Below, one piece after another: positions 33,969-43,043 of a stretch of DNA of 64,000 nt (the stretch's first letter is position 1; every line of letters begins with the position of its first letter). A program made the translations under genes and the position numbers. Location of the stretch: contig NZ_BDBQ01000080.1 in NCBI RefSeq assembly GCF_001613065.1, positions 1 through 64,000 on the forward strand, in the 5' to 3' direction. Source of the DNA: Nocardia miyunensis NBRC 108239 (GTDB lineage Bacteria; Actinomycetota; Actinomycetes; Mycobacteriales; Mycobacteriaceae). The notes under the pieces were generated by a model. That model was not told the origin of the DNA. It saw only the letters and a list, made by a program, of their open reading frames with translations, and searched no databases.

Positions 33969-35525
33969 GTGACCACTCCTCCGGATAGTCAGGCCGCACA
34001 GCCGGATCCGACCTCCGACAAGCTCGACGCGAGCGTGTTGAAGGTGGCCGGTGTCGTGGTGATCGGCGCGATCATGTCGATTCTCGACATCACCGTCGTC
34101 ACCATCGCCCTTCCCACATTCCAGAACACCTTCCACGCCAGTTACGCGATCGCCGCGTGGTCGATGACCGGCTATACGCTCGCGCTGGCCACCGTGATTC
34201 CGCTGACCGGCTGGGCGGCGGACCGATTCGGCACCAAACGCCTCTACATGATGGCGCTGACCTTCTTCGTCCTCGGTTCGCTGCTGTGCTCGACGGCGTG
34301 GAATATCGAGTCGCTCATCGCCTTTCGCGTGATCCAGGGCCTGGGCGGCGGTATGTTGATGCCGCTGGGCATGACGATCATGACCCACGCCGCCGGTCCG
34401 CAGCGGATCGGCCGGGTGATGGCCGTACTCGGCGTGCCGATGCTGCTGGGGCCGATCCTCGGCCCGATCCTGGGCGGCTGGTTGATCGATGTGCACTGGT
34501 TCGGCATGCCTGGATGGCATTGGATCTTCCTGATCAACGTTCCGATCGGCGCGCTGGCGCTGATCCTGTCCTTCGTGGTGTTCGCGCCCGACCGGCCCGA
34601 ACCGTCCGAGTCGTTCGACTTCGTGGGCATGCTGCTCGCCTCGCCGGGCCTGGCGCTGTTCCTGTTCGGGGTGTCCTCGATCCCGGAGAAGCACACCGTG
34701 TTGGCGGCGCGGGTGCTGATTCCCGCGGTGATCGGTTTGGTGCTGATGGCGGCGTTCGTACTGCACGCGTTGCGCACCGACCATCCGCTGATCGATGTGC
34801 ACCTGTTCCGGAACCGGTCGCTGACCTTCGCGGTGCTGACCATGGTGTTCTTCGCGATCGCGTTCTTCGGGGCCGGGCTGCTGCTGCCCAGTTATCTGCA
34901 GCAGGTGCGCGGCCTGACGCCGCTGCACGCCGGATTGCTCATCGCGCCACAGGGATTGGGCGCGATGCTCACGATGCCGATCGCCGGACGACTGGTGGAC
35001 AAGATCGGTCCGGGACGGATCGTGATGACGGGTCTGGTGGTCATCGCGATCGGTACCGCGTTCCTGACCCAGCTGCACGCCGATACGTCCTATCCGCTGC
35101 TGATGGCGGCGCTGTTCGTGATGGGTCTGGGGATGGGCTGCACGATGATGCCGGTGATGACCGCCGCCATCCAGACGTTGACTCACGCGCAGGTGGCGCG
35201 CGGGACGACCCTGATGAACATCGTGAATCAGACCGCGGGCTCGATCGGCACCGCGACCATGTCGGTGGTGCTGACGAACATGCTGAACAGCAGACCGCTG
35301 GCGCAGGCGGCGATCGCGTCGCAGTTCAATCCCGGTATCGCCAAGCGGCTGCCGCCGGGCGCGCTGGCCACCGGATTCGACCAGGCGGCCACGGCGTTCG
35401 CGCACACCTTCGTGGTGGCCGTGGTGCTGACCGTGATCACCCTGATCCCGGCGTACTTCCTGCCGAAGTCCAAGCCGGCCGTACCGCAGGATTCCAGCGA
35501 TGCCCCGATGATGATGGGACACTGA
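33969..35525 (+). CDS. MFS transporter, DHA2 (EmrB/QacA) drug exporter family
   Basis: 518 residues from a GTG at 33969 with AAGG upstream. Fourteen predicted membrane helices. Motif A is GWAADRFGTKRLYM; the DHA2 signature SILDITVVTIALPTFQ, GMLMPLGMTIM and motif C GVPMLLGPILGPILGGW are visible. Proton-coupled export of drugs or metabolites is expected, substrate unknown. It has no adjacent regulator; a strong hairpin follows the stop. Confidence 0.92.
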   Translation: MTTPPDSQAAQPDPTSDKLDASVLKVAGVVVIGAIMSILDITVVTIALPTFQNTFHASYAIAAWSMTGYTLALATVIPLTGWAADRFGTKRLYMMALTFFVLGSLLCSTAWNIESLIAFRVIQGLGGGMLMPLGMTIMTHAAGPQRIGRVMAVLGVPMLLGPILGPILGGWLIDVHWFGMPGWHWIFLINVPIGALALILSFVVFAPDRPEPSESFDFVGMLLASPGLALFLFGVSSIPEKHTVLAARVLIPAVIGLVLMAAFVLHALRTDHPLIDVHLFRNRSLTFAVLTMVFFAIAFFGAGLLLPSYLQQVRGLTPLHAGLLIAPQGLGAMLTMPIAGRLVDKIGPGRIVMTGLVVIAIGTAFLTQLHADTSYPLLMAALFVMGLGMGCTMMPVMTAAIQTLTHAQVARGTTLMNIVNQTAGSIGTATMSVVLTNMLNSRPLAQAAIASQFNPGIAKRLPPGALATGFDQAATAFAHTFVVAVVLTVITLIPAYFLPKSKPAVPQDSSDAPMMMGH

Positions 35526-35539
35526 GCCTTTCGGATCGA

Positions 35540-35576
35540 GCGCCCGCGCCCCGAAAACATCGGGACGCGGGCGCTT
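35540..35576 (+). terminator. 16-bp-arm hairpin terminator after DHA2 exporter
   Basis: The left arm 35540-35555 and right arm 35561-35576 pair at 15 of 16 positions around the loop AAACA, 14 nt after the stop at 35525. Confidence 0.75.
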
Positions 35577-35611
35577 CCGCGAGATGAGGCGCGGAGACGG
35601 AAGGGCAGTGG

Positions 35612-35965
35612 ATGACGGGGCAGGAGTGGACCGGGCGCGATCCGACCGGCCGCACGGTCGTGGTGACGGGTGCGAGTTCGGGTGTCGGGGCGGCCGCGGC
35701 GGCGGAACTGGCGGCCCGGGGTGCGAATGTGGCGGTCGTCGGCCGCTCGCCCGCTACAGCCAGCTTTTGGTGTACGCCACCTCGAAATTGGCGATCATCC
35801 GCCCTGAGCAGGGCGCGGAGCCGCTCGTGCATCTGGCCACGACCGCGGATGCGGTGAACGGCAAGTACTTTCACCGCTTGCGGCCGGAGGAACCGCGCAA
35901 TGCCCCGGCCCGGGACGCGGAGCTGGCGCAGGGGCTGTGGGCGATGTCCGAGAAGCTCGCCGGCG
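35612..35965 (+). pseudogene. Internally deleted short-chain dehydrogenase remnant
   Basis: An ATG at 35612 opens a normal SDR N-terminus (VVVTGASSGVGAAAAAELAA, then VAVVGRSP). At about 35750 the frame switches and the sequence jumps straight to the active-site region RYSQLLVYATSKLA, then again to a C-terminal stretch RPEQGAEPLVHLATTADAV ending near LWAMSEKLAG. At least two internal deletions and a frame change are needed to explain it. The intact parent would resemble retinol-dehydrogenase-like SDRs. Not expressed as a working enzyme. Confidence 0.75.
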
Positions 35966-36009
35966 TCGCGTTCCCGTCGGCACAGGGCTCGGCGGCGAGT
36001 GTTCCGCCG

Positions 36010-36088
36010 CTACCATCCTGCGTGCCGAATCGCTTGTGCCAGGGCGTTTTCCAATCCGGCGATGATGAGATCCAGCCCGCGCTCGCGG
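36010..36088 (-). pseudogene. TetR-type C-terminal fragment
   Basis: On the minus strand RERGLDLIIAGLENALAQAI is read up to a TAG at 36010-36012. This looks like the last helix of a TetR C-terminal domain, where GLD..L.GLE is common. Nothing upstream in frame continues the protein; the match ends where the plus-strand MDR remnant begins. Short, so tentative. Confidence 0.4.
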
Positions 36089-36341
36089 CTGGTGCACGTC
36101 GGCGCGATGGCCGGGCTCTCGATCGCGCTGCTCGGAAACGTCCTGCGCTCAACTGATCTGGTGATCATGGGCGCGGGTACGGGCTCGATGGATCCGATCC
36201 GGCTCGGCGAGGCCATCGAGCGCGTCATGCGCGGCGCGGCCGGGGGAACTGACCATCGACGCGCGCCCGGTGCCGCTGGCGGAGGTCGAATCGGTGTGGA
36301 ACGCCGACGGGCAGGGCGTTCGCACAGTCCTGATCCCCTGA
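36089..36341 (+). pseudogene. C-terminal remnant of an MDR (quinone oxidoreductase-like) dehydrogenase
   Basis: Frame at 36089 reads LVHVGAMAGLSIALLGNVLR, then DLVIMGAGTGSMDPIRLGEAIERVM, and after a frameshift near 36240 it continues ELTIDARPVPLAEVESVW and ends VRTVLIP with TGA at 36339-36341. This matches the end of zinc-type/medium-chain dehydrogenases (cofactor domain then C-terminal catalytic strand). About three quarters of the gene is missing and there is an indel. Confidence 0.7.
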
Positions 36342-36347
36342 CGGGGC

Positions 36348-37697
36348 TCACAGTGCGGCGACCGCATCCCCGATCGCGGTGTCCAGGATGGACAGGCCGA
36401 GGGCGAGTTCGTCCTCGGTGGCGGTGAGCGGCGGCGCGATCCGGAATGTGCCACCCATGCCGGGCAGCTGCACGATGTTCATGTGCAGGCCGAGCTCGAG
36501 GCAGCGCCGGGTGACCAGTGTGCCGAGTTCGTCCGAACCCTCTTTGGTTTCGCGGTCGAGTACCAGTTCGAGTCCGGCGAGCAGACCGCGGCCGCGGATA
36601 TCGCCGATGACCGCATGCCGCTCGCCGAGTTCTTGCAGGCCCTCGCGAAGGATCGCGCCGAGTTGCGCGGCCCGCACGTCCAGGCGGTCCCGCGTCAGCA
36701 CCTCGAGCACGGTGTTACCGACGGCGGCGACCAGCGGATCGGCGACATGCGTTGTGAAGAACAGGAATCCGCGATCGTGCGCCCGCTGTTCGATGTCGTC
36801 GGAGGTGAGCACCGCCGCCAGCGGCAGCCCCGCGCCGAGCGTCTTGGACAGGACGAGGATGTCCGGCACGATGCCCTCGCGCTCGAACGCGTACCACGAT
36901 CCGGTGCGGCACAGGCCCGTCTGCGCCTCGTCCACGATCAGCAGCATGCCGCGCTCGCGGCACTTGTCCCGCAGCGCGGTGAGATATCCCAGCGGCGGCT
37001 CGATGATGCCGCCGGAGCTCAGGATCGGTTCGATCAGACAGGCCGCGAGGCTGCCGGTGGACTGGGCGTCGATCAGGTCGAAGCCCAGAGCCAGCTGCCG
37101 CTGCCAGTCGAGTTCGCCTGTGGCCGTGGTGATATCGGGCCGATAGGCGTGCGGGACCGGCAGGGCGAAGTTGCCCGGTGCGGCGGGACCGTATCCGCGG
37201 CGGCCCGCACTGTAGGTCGCCCCGGCCGCGGCCTGGGTCATGCCGTGCCAGGACCGCGCGAACGAGACGATCTCGTGGCCGCCGGTGACCAGCTTGGCCA
37301 TCCGGATCGCGGCCTCGTTGGCCTCCGCGCCGGTGGTCAGCAGCAGCGCCTTCGTCAGCGGCGCGGGCAGGGTTCCGGCCAGGCCCGCGGCGAGATCGAT
37401 GACCGGCGGGCTGAGCATGCCGCTGTAGAGGTGGTCGAGTTCGCCGATCTGACGCCGGACGGTGTCCACGATCTCCGGATGCGAGTGCCCGAGAATCGCG
37501 CTCATCTGACCGGAGGTGAAGTCCAGGATCTTCCGGCCGTCCCGGGTGTAGACGAAACTTCCCGCGGCGCTGGTGATGATCTCGCCGACGAAGTCCGCGT
37601 GCCCGGCGTAGCGCACGAGGTGCCGTTCGGCCGCGGCGCGTGTGGCCGGATCCGGCGAGGATGCGAGCGCCCGGGTATCGGACGTGGGGGAACTCAT
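36348..37697 (-). CDS. 2,2-Dialkylglycine decarboxylase-like class III aminotransferase
   Basis: 449 residues. The sequence follows the Burkholderia DgdA closely as I recall it: LDFTSGQMSAILGHSHPEIV, SGMLSPPVIDLA, LLLTTGAEANEAAIRMAKLV, FARSWHGMTQAAAGATYSAGRRGYGPAAPG, IVDEAQTGLCRTG, the PLP lysine in VLSKTLGAGLPLAAVL, and MNIVQLPGMGGTFRIAPPLT. The enzyme decarboxylates 2,2-dialkylglycines such as 2-aminoisobutyrate and transfers the amino group to pyruvate. Only 6 bp from the MDR remnant stop on the opposite strand. No dgdR-like LysR regulator is adjacent. Confidence 0.88.
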   Translation of the reverse strand: MSSPTSDTRALASSPDPATRAAAERHLVRYAGHADFVGEIITSAAGSFVYTRDGRKILDFTSGQMSAILGHSHPEIVDTVRRQIGELDHLYSGMLSPPVIDLAAGLAGTLPAPLTKALLLTTGAEANEAAIRMAKLVTGGHEIVSFARSWHGMTQAAAGATYSAGRRGYGPAAPGNFALPVPHAYRPDITTATGELDWQRQLALGFDLIDAQSTGSLAACLIEPILSSGGIIEPPLGYLTALRDKCRERGMLLIVDEAQTGLCRTGSWYAFEREGIVPDILVLSKTLGAGLPLAAVLTSDDIEQRAHDRGFLFFTTHVADPLVAAVGNTVLEVLTRDRLDVRAAQLGAILREGLQELGERHAVIGDIRGRGLLAGLELVLDRETKEGSDELGTLVTRRCLELGLHMNIVQLPGMGGTFRIAPPLTATEDELALGLSILDTAIGDAVAAL

Positions 37698-37867
37698 GGC
37701 TTCGACGGTACGGGCCGAACAGGGGAGACGTACGCCGATCAGATCCGTCACGACGACCGCGATCTCGGGCGGATACAGCTGATGGTGACCGGATCGCCGC
37801 ACCGGTCTCCGAAAGGCCCTCGGCCGTATATGTTTTCCGTCAGAGCCGGGCGGTCGAGCGGCGCGCG

Positions 37868-37900
37868 GACACGGGCACAGGGTGAGATTCCCTGCGCCCG
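37868..37900 (-). terminator. Hairpin terminator of the DHA2/TetR-controlled exporter
   Basis: CACGGGCACAGGG (37868-37880) pairs with CCCTGCGCCCGTG (37888-37900) with one mismatch and a 7-nt loop, 18 nt past the minus-strand stop at 37919. Confidence 0.72.
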
Positions 37901-37918
37901 TGCGGTATCGGCGTGGGC

Positions 37919-39400
37919 CTAGGCGACCGGGGTGGTCTCCGGCTCCTCGGCGGGCGTGGGCCGATGACCACGCAGCAGGATCAGGCCCAGGGCCGCGGCG
38001 GCGAGGGAGAAGCCGACGCTGATCCACGAACCGGTGGACATGGCCGCGGTGAAGGCGGATTTCGCGGGACCGTCCACGCCGATTCGCAGTGCCGCGCCGA
38101 TGGATTCGCGGGCGGCGGCCGGAGCGTCGGCGGGCATGTGCGCGGTGTACACCCCAGCCAGCACGCTGCCGATCACCGCGATGCTGATCGCCTGCCCGAC
38201 CTGCTGGAGTGTGTCGTTCATGGCCGAGCCGACCCCGGCGTGCTCGACGGGGATGGCGCCCAGGATCGCGGAGTAGGCCGCCGGACCGGCCAGACCGCCG
38301 CCGATGCCCATGATCATCATGCTGGCCAGCACCCACCAATAGCCGTCCGCACCGGCCAGCACGGCGAACGCACCGGCCATCACCGCGAGTCCGGCCACGA
38401 TGAGCGCCTTGTTGCTCACCTTCTTGCCCAGCGTCGCACCCAGGCCGTTGAACACCGCGGCCGCCAGGGCGTAGGGCAGCAGCGCCCAGCCCGCCCGCAT
38501 CGGCCCGTAGCCCAGGACGAACTGCAGATACTGGGTCAGGATCAGCAGGACCGCGCCCATGCCGAAGACCATCAGCAGCAGCGTCAGGCAGGTGCCGGTG
38601 AAATCCCGGTTCCGGAACACGCCCAGCGGCAGCATCGGATGTTCCGAGCGGTGCTCCCACACTCCGAATCCCGTGGCGGCCAGCACGGCCAGCACGATCA
38701 CCGGAATGTTCCACTCCCGCTGGATGATCACGTACACCGTCGAGGTCAGCGCGATGATCGACAGCACGACCCCGACCGGGTCGACCGGGCGCTGCTCACC
38801 GCGGGTTTCGGGCATCAGCACGACCGCGGCCGCGATCGCGACCACCGCGACCGGAATGTTCAGCAGGAACACCGAACCCCACCAGAAGTGCTGCAGCAGC
38901 AGACCGCCCAGCGTCGGGCCGAGCACGATGCCGACCATCGACACCGTGGACCAGGCCGCCATGGCCTTGCGCCGCTCGTCCTCGGCGAAGGTGGTCATCA
39001 GAATGGACAGCGTCGAGGGCATCAGCAGTGATCCGCCGACGCCCATCGCGGCACGCGCCGCGATCACTTGCCACGGCGCGTCGGCCAGCACGGCCAGCAG
39101 CGACGCAGCACCGAACACGGCCAGTCCGGTGATGAGCATGCGGCGTCGCCCGAAGCGGTCCGACAGACTGCCCGCGGTCAGCAGCAGTCCGGCGAAAACC
39201 AGGATGTAGGCGTCGAGAATCCACTGGATATCCGAGGGCGAGGCGTTCAGATCCCGGATCAGCGACGGGATGGCGATGTTGAGCACGGTGCCGTCGATCA
39301 TCAGCACCAGCAGGGACAGGCACAGCACCACCAGAATCCACCAGCGACGCGGATCGCGGACCGGTGTTTCCGCAGGTTCTGGTACAACGTTCGATTCCAC
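37919..39400 (-). CDS. MFS transporter, DHA2 drug exporter family (TetR-controlled)
   Basis: 493 residues from a GTG at 39400; another in-frame GTG at 39406 is possible, and both lie inside the operator. Fourteen membrane helices are expected. Signatures: LMIDGTVLNIAIPSLI, SLSDRFGRRRMLI (motif A), STVSMVGIVLGPTLGGLLLQ (motif C), VFLLNIPVAVV. This is the actinorhodin/EmrB-type exporter family. It is divergent from a TetR gene, sharing a long palindrome, so is probably induced by its substrate. Confidence 0.93.
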   Translation of the reverse strand: MESNVVPEPAETPVRDPRRWWILVVLCLSLLVLMIDGTVLNIAIPSLIRDLNASPSDIQWILDAYILVFAGLLLTAGSLSDRFGRRRMLITGLAVFGAASLLAVLADAPWQVIAARAAMGVGGSLLMPSTLSILMTTFAEDERRKAMAAWSTVSMVGIVLGPTLGGLLLQHFWWGSVFLLNIPVAVVAIAAAVVLMPETRGEQRPVDPVGVVLSIIALTSTVYVIIQREWNIPVIVLAVLAATGFGVWEHRSEHPMLPLGVFRNRDFTGTCLTLLLMVFGMGAVLLILTQYLQFVLGYGPMRAGWALLPYALAAAVFNGLGATLGKKVSNKALIVAGLAVMAGAFAVLAGADGYWWVLASMMIMGIGGGLAGPAAYSAILGAIPVEHAGVGSAMNDTLQQVGQAISIAVIGSVLAGVYTAHMPADAPAAARESIGAALRIGVDGPAKSAFTAAMSTGSWISVGFSLAAAALGLILLRGHRPTPAEEPETTPVA

Positions 39401-39438
39401 TCGCACACCGTACGATAAACTCGAACGGTGTGCGAGTG
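39398..39438. promoter_or_regulatory. 14-bp-arm TetR operator covering the exporter start codon
   Basis: CACTCGCACACCGT (39398-39411) and ACGGTGTGCGAGTG (39425-39438) are a perfect inverted repeat with a 13-nt spacer. The left arm contains both candidate GTG starts of the exporter; the right arm ends 16 bp before the TetR start. Confidence 0.85.
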
Positions 39439-39454
39439 AATTAAGGTTGGTGCC

Positions 39455-40201
39455 GTGTCCAAGCCATTCACCTCGGTATGGGCGCGCGAGCCGCGCCGCC
39501 CCAGAAGCTCCGGACTCGGCCGGGAGCAGATCGTCGCGGCCGCTGTGGAGATGCTCGACGCCGAGGGGCTCGGGTCGCTGAGCATGCGCAAACTCGGCGC
39601 CCGGCTGGGTGCGGGCGCGACCAGTCTGTACTGGTACGTCGCGAACAAGGACGAGTTGCTGGAACTGGCCATGGACGAGGTCTGGGGCCTGGTGGAGGTG
39701 CCCGACCCGGACCGCACGCCGTGGCGCGAGGTGGCCACCACCACGGCCTATGGCCTGCGGGTCGTACTGCTCGAACACCCGTGGCTGGCGAATCTGCTCG
39801 GCCGGATGCCGATGGCCGGACCCCATGCGTTCGCTATGAGCGACCGGCTGCGCCGTGCGTTCGTGCGCGCCGGATTCACCGGCGTCGACGTCTATTTGGC
39901 CAGCGGCACACTGATGGGTTTCGTTCTGGGACAGGTTATTCCGGAGATCGGCGTCCGCCAGGTGACCGAGGACGGCACCTACGATCCCGCCAGTATGGTG
40001 GCCGTGGTGGATCGAGTGGCCGCGGACTATCCGGAGATGCGCGCGGATTTCCGGCAGACAGTGGAGATGGATCCGTCGGCCGCGCGCGCCATGGCCTTCG
40101 ACTTCGCCCTGCTGTGCGTCCTGGACGGCCTCGCGGCCCGGCTCGCGGCCGCCGATGTCGCCGGGAAGTCCGCGGAGGCCGCCGCCCAGGAGCGCGGCTG
40201 A
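39455..40201 (+). CDS. TetR regulator (TetR_C tetracycline-repressor-like) of the exporter
   Basis: 248 residues from GTG at 39455, AAGG upstream. HTH: REQIVAAAVEMLDAEGLGSLSMRKLGARLGAGATSLYWYVANKDELLELAMDEV; the SLYWYVANKDELL variant and the large helical C-terminus are those of TetR/TetR_C type repressors. It is divergent from the DHA2 exporter with a perfect 14-bp-arm operator between them. The Ala/Gln-rich last 20 residues are probably disordered. Confidence 0.93.
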   Translation: MSKPFTSVWAREPRRPRSSGLGREQIVAAAVEMLDAEGLGSLSMRKLGARLGAGATSLYWYVANKDELLELAMDEVWGLVEVPDPDRTPWREVATTTAYGLRVVLLEHPWLANLLGRMPMAGPHAFAMSDRLRRAFVRAGFTGVDVYLASGTLMGFVLGQVIPEIGVRQVTEDGTYDPASMVAVVDRVAADYPEMRADFRQTVEMDPSAARAMAFDFALLCVLDGLAARLAAADVAGKSAEAAAQERG

Positions 40202-40225
40202 CACGGCGTCGCCGACACCGGTGGC

Positions 40226-40852
40226 TCAGCCGCGATACATCGTCCGGTAGGCGGAGATGGTCTCGACGACGTGATCGACCAGTTGTTCCCGGGTCGCGCG
40301 CAATCTGCCGTTCAACCAGGCCGAGAACATCCCGGCATTGCCCGCGGCCATCGTGACCGCGGCCAGGCGGCGTTGCGCGGGATCGGCGATGTGGGTGAAC
40401 AGATGATCCTGGATCAGCCGGGTGAAGGCGGGCATCACCGCGATGGTGGTCTGCCCGAGGCCGGTCGAGGAGTACGGCTCCACCAGGAACAGCCGCGATT
40501 TGCGCGGATCCTGGAGCACGGTATCGATGAGCGCCTGCGCCAGCGCGCGGATCCGCTCGGGATCGTCGGCGACGGCGAAGGCGGTCATGGGTTCCAGGAA
40601 TTCGGTGGCCACCTGCCGGTACAGCACGTCGAGCAGATCGTCGCGATCGGTGAAGCTCTCGTAGAAGTAGCGGTCGGTCAGGCCCGCGCGGCGGCAGACC
40701 GCGCGCATGGTGACCCCGGCCGCACCGGATTCGCCGATCAGATCCAGCGCGGCCTCGAACAACGCGGTCCGGCGGGCCTCGCGACGTTCGGTGAGGGTGG
40801 TCCCGCCCCAGATGCGGGGTTCGGGGCCGGGGGAGTCCTGACCTGAATGCAC
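40226..40852 (-). CDS. TetR family transcriptional regulator
   Basis: 208 residues. HTH region RREARRTALFEAALDLIGESGAAGVTMRAVCRRAGLTDRYFYESFTDRDDLLDVLYRQV. The first 20 residues are Pro/Gly-rich, so a shorter start is possible. The ligand domain is not assignable. It lies 24 bp downstream of the antiporter gene on the same strand, but whether it controls it is not clear. Confidence 0.88.
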   Translation of the reverse strand: MHSGQDSPGPEPRIWGGTTLTERREARRTALFEAALDLIGESGAAGVTMRAVCRRAGLTDRYFYESFTDRDDLLDVLYRQVATEFLEPMTAFAVADDPERIRALAQALIDTVLQDPRKSRLFLVEPYSSTGLGQTTIAVMPAFTRLIQDHLFTHIADPAQRRLAAVTMAAGNAGMFSAWLNGRLRATREQLVDHVVETISAYRTMYRG

Positions 40853-40876
40853 GAGGACAACACTAACGCCGAGCGC

Positions 40877-42748
40877 TCAGCCGAGTAGTTCGTCGATATA
40901 GCACCAGCGCCACTTCTCGCCCGGCTCCACGCTGCGCATGACCGGATGCCCGGTCTCGGTGAAATGGCGGCTGGCGTGATTGCCCACCGAGGAGTCACAG
41001 CATCCGACGTGCCCGCAGGACAGGCACATTCGCAGATGCACCCACCGCAGCCCCTCGGCGATGCATTCGGCGCAGACCTCGGGCAGGTCCGGGACCGGGA
41101 TGTGCGGCGCCTCGCGCAGATGCTCGCACGCCCCGGCGGCCGGGCCGCGCAGCGGATCGGGCGGCAGATCGTCGGCCTCGGCGACCCGGTCGATGGTGGA
41201 CTCCTCCATATCGAGCACCCTCATCACCTGGTCCAGGATCTCGTGATCCAGAGTGCCCGAATCACGCACGCGCAGGACGACTTCGCGTTCGGCGGCCAGC
41301 ATCGCCAGGCGCAGCCGCCGGTACTCGCCGCTGGGGGTGATCCGCACCGATTCCGCGCGGCCCAGTTGCTCCCAGGCCGCGTGCGCCCGGCGCTCGACCC
41401 GATCCCGCAGTGCCGTAACGACTTCCGGGGGAGTCTCGGCGACGATGTTCTCCTCCAGCGCGACCAGGCCCGCGGCGGTGGCCTGCTGCAGGAGATTCGC
41501 CTGCTGCAACGCGTCCTCGGCGCGGCTGGGCCCGCGCAGCCGCAGCACGCGCACCAGCAGCGGCAGCGAGACGCCCTGCAACAGCAGCGTGCCGCCGACG
41601 ACCACCAGCGCGAGCAGTTTGAGCGTGGCCAATTGCGGTGTGTCCGAAGGCAACAGCAGCGCGCCCGCGAGCGTCACCACACCGCGCATACCGGCCCAGG
41701 ACACCACCGTCGGGCTGGTCCACGGCGGTGCGGGCTTACCGCGCGGGCGCGATTCGACCCACCAGGCGAAATAGGTGGCCGGATACACCCAGATCGGCCG
41801 GGTCAGCACGACGGTCACCAGTACCGCGGCACAGGTCAGCAGCAGGGTGGCGTGGTCCAGGCCGCTGGACCAGGCGTCCTCGAGGATGTGCCGGACTTGC
41901 AGGCCCATCAGCAGGAATACCGCGTTCTCCAGGATGAACTGGATGGTTCGCCAATTGGTGCGTTCGGCGATGCGCGAGGCCGCGGTCTGCCACACCGGCG
42001 CGCCCTGCCCCAGGATCAGCCCGCACACCACGACCGAGATGACCCCGGACGCGTGCGCGGCCTCGGCGGGCAGATAGGCGGCGAACGGGGTGATCAGCGA
42101 CAGGCTGGTGTCCAGGACCGGATCGACGATGCGGCGGCGCAGCATCGCCAGCACCCCGGCCGCGACGACGCCGATGGCCGTTCCGCCGACGGCGGACCAC
42201 AGGAAATCACCCCCGGCCTGCCACACGCTGAACGCACCGGCCATGGCGGCGACCGCGGTGCGCAGCGCGACCAGTGCGGTCGCGTCGTTGAACAGCGCCT
42301 CACCCTCGAGCAGGGTCACCACGCGCCGGGGCATGCCGACCCGCCGCGCGATGGCGGTGGCCGCCACCGCGTCCGGCGGGGACACGATTGCCCCGATCGC
42401 CACCGCGGCGGCGAACGGGATGTGCAGCAGGGTGTGCACCACGCCCGCGACTGCGAAGGTGGTGAACAGCACCAGCCCCACCGAGAGCAGCGCGATCGAG
42501 AGCTTCTTGGGTTTGAACTCCACCAGGGAGCTGCTGATCGCCGCGGTGTACACCAGCGGTGGGAGCAGGCCGAGCAGCACCATCTCGGGATTGATGTCGA
42601 TCTCGGGCACGAACGGCAGATAGGACGCACCGATACCGGCGACGGTGAGGATCAGCGGTTCGGCCATGCCGACTCGGCGGGCGAGGGCGGCCAGGCCCAC
42701 GGTGACCGCGACCAGCGCCACCAGTCCGAATGCGATATGCACCCTCAT
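40877..42748 (-). CDS. Na+/H+ antiporter (CPA1/NhaP type) with C-terminal UBP zinc finger
   Basis: 623 residues from the ATG at 42748, preceded by GGCAGG. About twelve membrane helices, with CPA1 motifs FNDATALVALRTAVA and SPPDAVAATAIARRVGMPRRVV. After a regulatory helical region, the C-terminal 90 residues are a UBP-type zinc finger: CEHLREAP ... CAECIAEGLRWVHLRMCLSCGHVGCCDSSVGNHASRHF. This fusion occurs across actinobacteria, and the finger's ligand is unknown. It probably exchanges Na+ or K+ for H+. Confidence 0.93.
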   Translation of the reverse strand: MRVHIAFGLVALVAVTVGLAALARRVGMAEPLILTVAGIGASYLPFVPEIDINPEMVLLGLLPPLVYTAAISSSLVEFKPKKLSIALLSVGLVLFTTFAVAGVVHTLLHIPFAAAVAIGAIVSPPDAVAATAIARRVGMPRRVVTLLEGEALFNDATALVALRTAVAAMAGAFSVWQAGGDFLWSAVGGTAIGVVAAGVLAMLRRRIVDPVLDTSLSLITPFAAYLPAEAAHASGVISVVVCGLILGQGAPVWQTAASRIAERTNWRTIQFILENAVFLLMGLQVRHILEDAWSSGLDHATLLLTCAAVLVTVVLTRPIWVYPATYFAWWVESRPRGKPAPPWTSPTVVSWAGMRGVVTLAGALLLPSDTPQLATLKLLALVVVGGTLLLQGVSLPLLVRVLRLRGPSRAEDALQQANLLQQATAAGLVALEENIVAETPPEVVTALRDRVERRAHAAWEQLGRAESVRITPSGEYRRLRLAMLAAEREVVLRVRDSGTLDHEILDQVMRVLDMEESTIDRVAEADDLPPDPLRGPAAGACEHLREAPHIPVPDLPEVCAECIAEGLRWVHLRMCLSCGHVGCCDSSVGNHASRHFTETGHPVMRSVEPGEKWRWCYIDELLG

Positions 42749-43043
42749 ATCCTGCCAGTCGGGTATCCGACCAGCGCGGTCGGTGTTCGCGCGGGCGAGG
42801 ACCGCCTGCGGACGACATCCCCGGCGGGCGATCGGCGCGGTGGCCGCCCCGGGGTTCCGTGCGAGATCCCGGTCGGGGCCCCGGGGATGGCCGGGGTGCG
42901 ATGCGAGGTCCGTATCGAGGACCCGCGCCGGACTCTTGCCGCAGATGTGCCGATGGCGTGCCTGGGCAATCCGCTCGGTGGCAGATGTGTGCGGGAGGCG
43001 TCGGCTGTACGTGGTGTCCGACCCCACCCGCATACTGGTTGAC
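42749..43043. other. Upstream region of antiporter, no gene seen
   Basis: Between the antiporter start and the first mini-ORF I see no supported gene or strong dyad; several long frames are GC-driven. Near 43016-43043 a frame reads VVSDPTRILVD, a motif repeated in the first mini-ORF, suggesting duplication extends slightly upstream. Confidence 0.4.
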
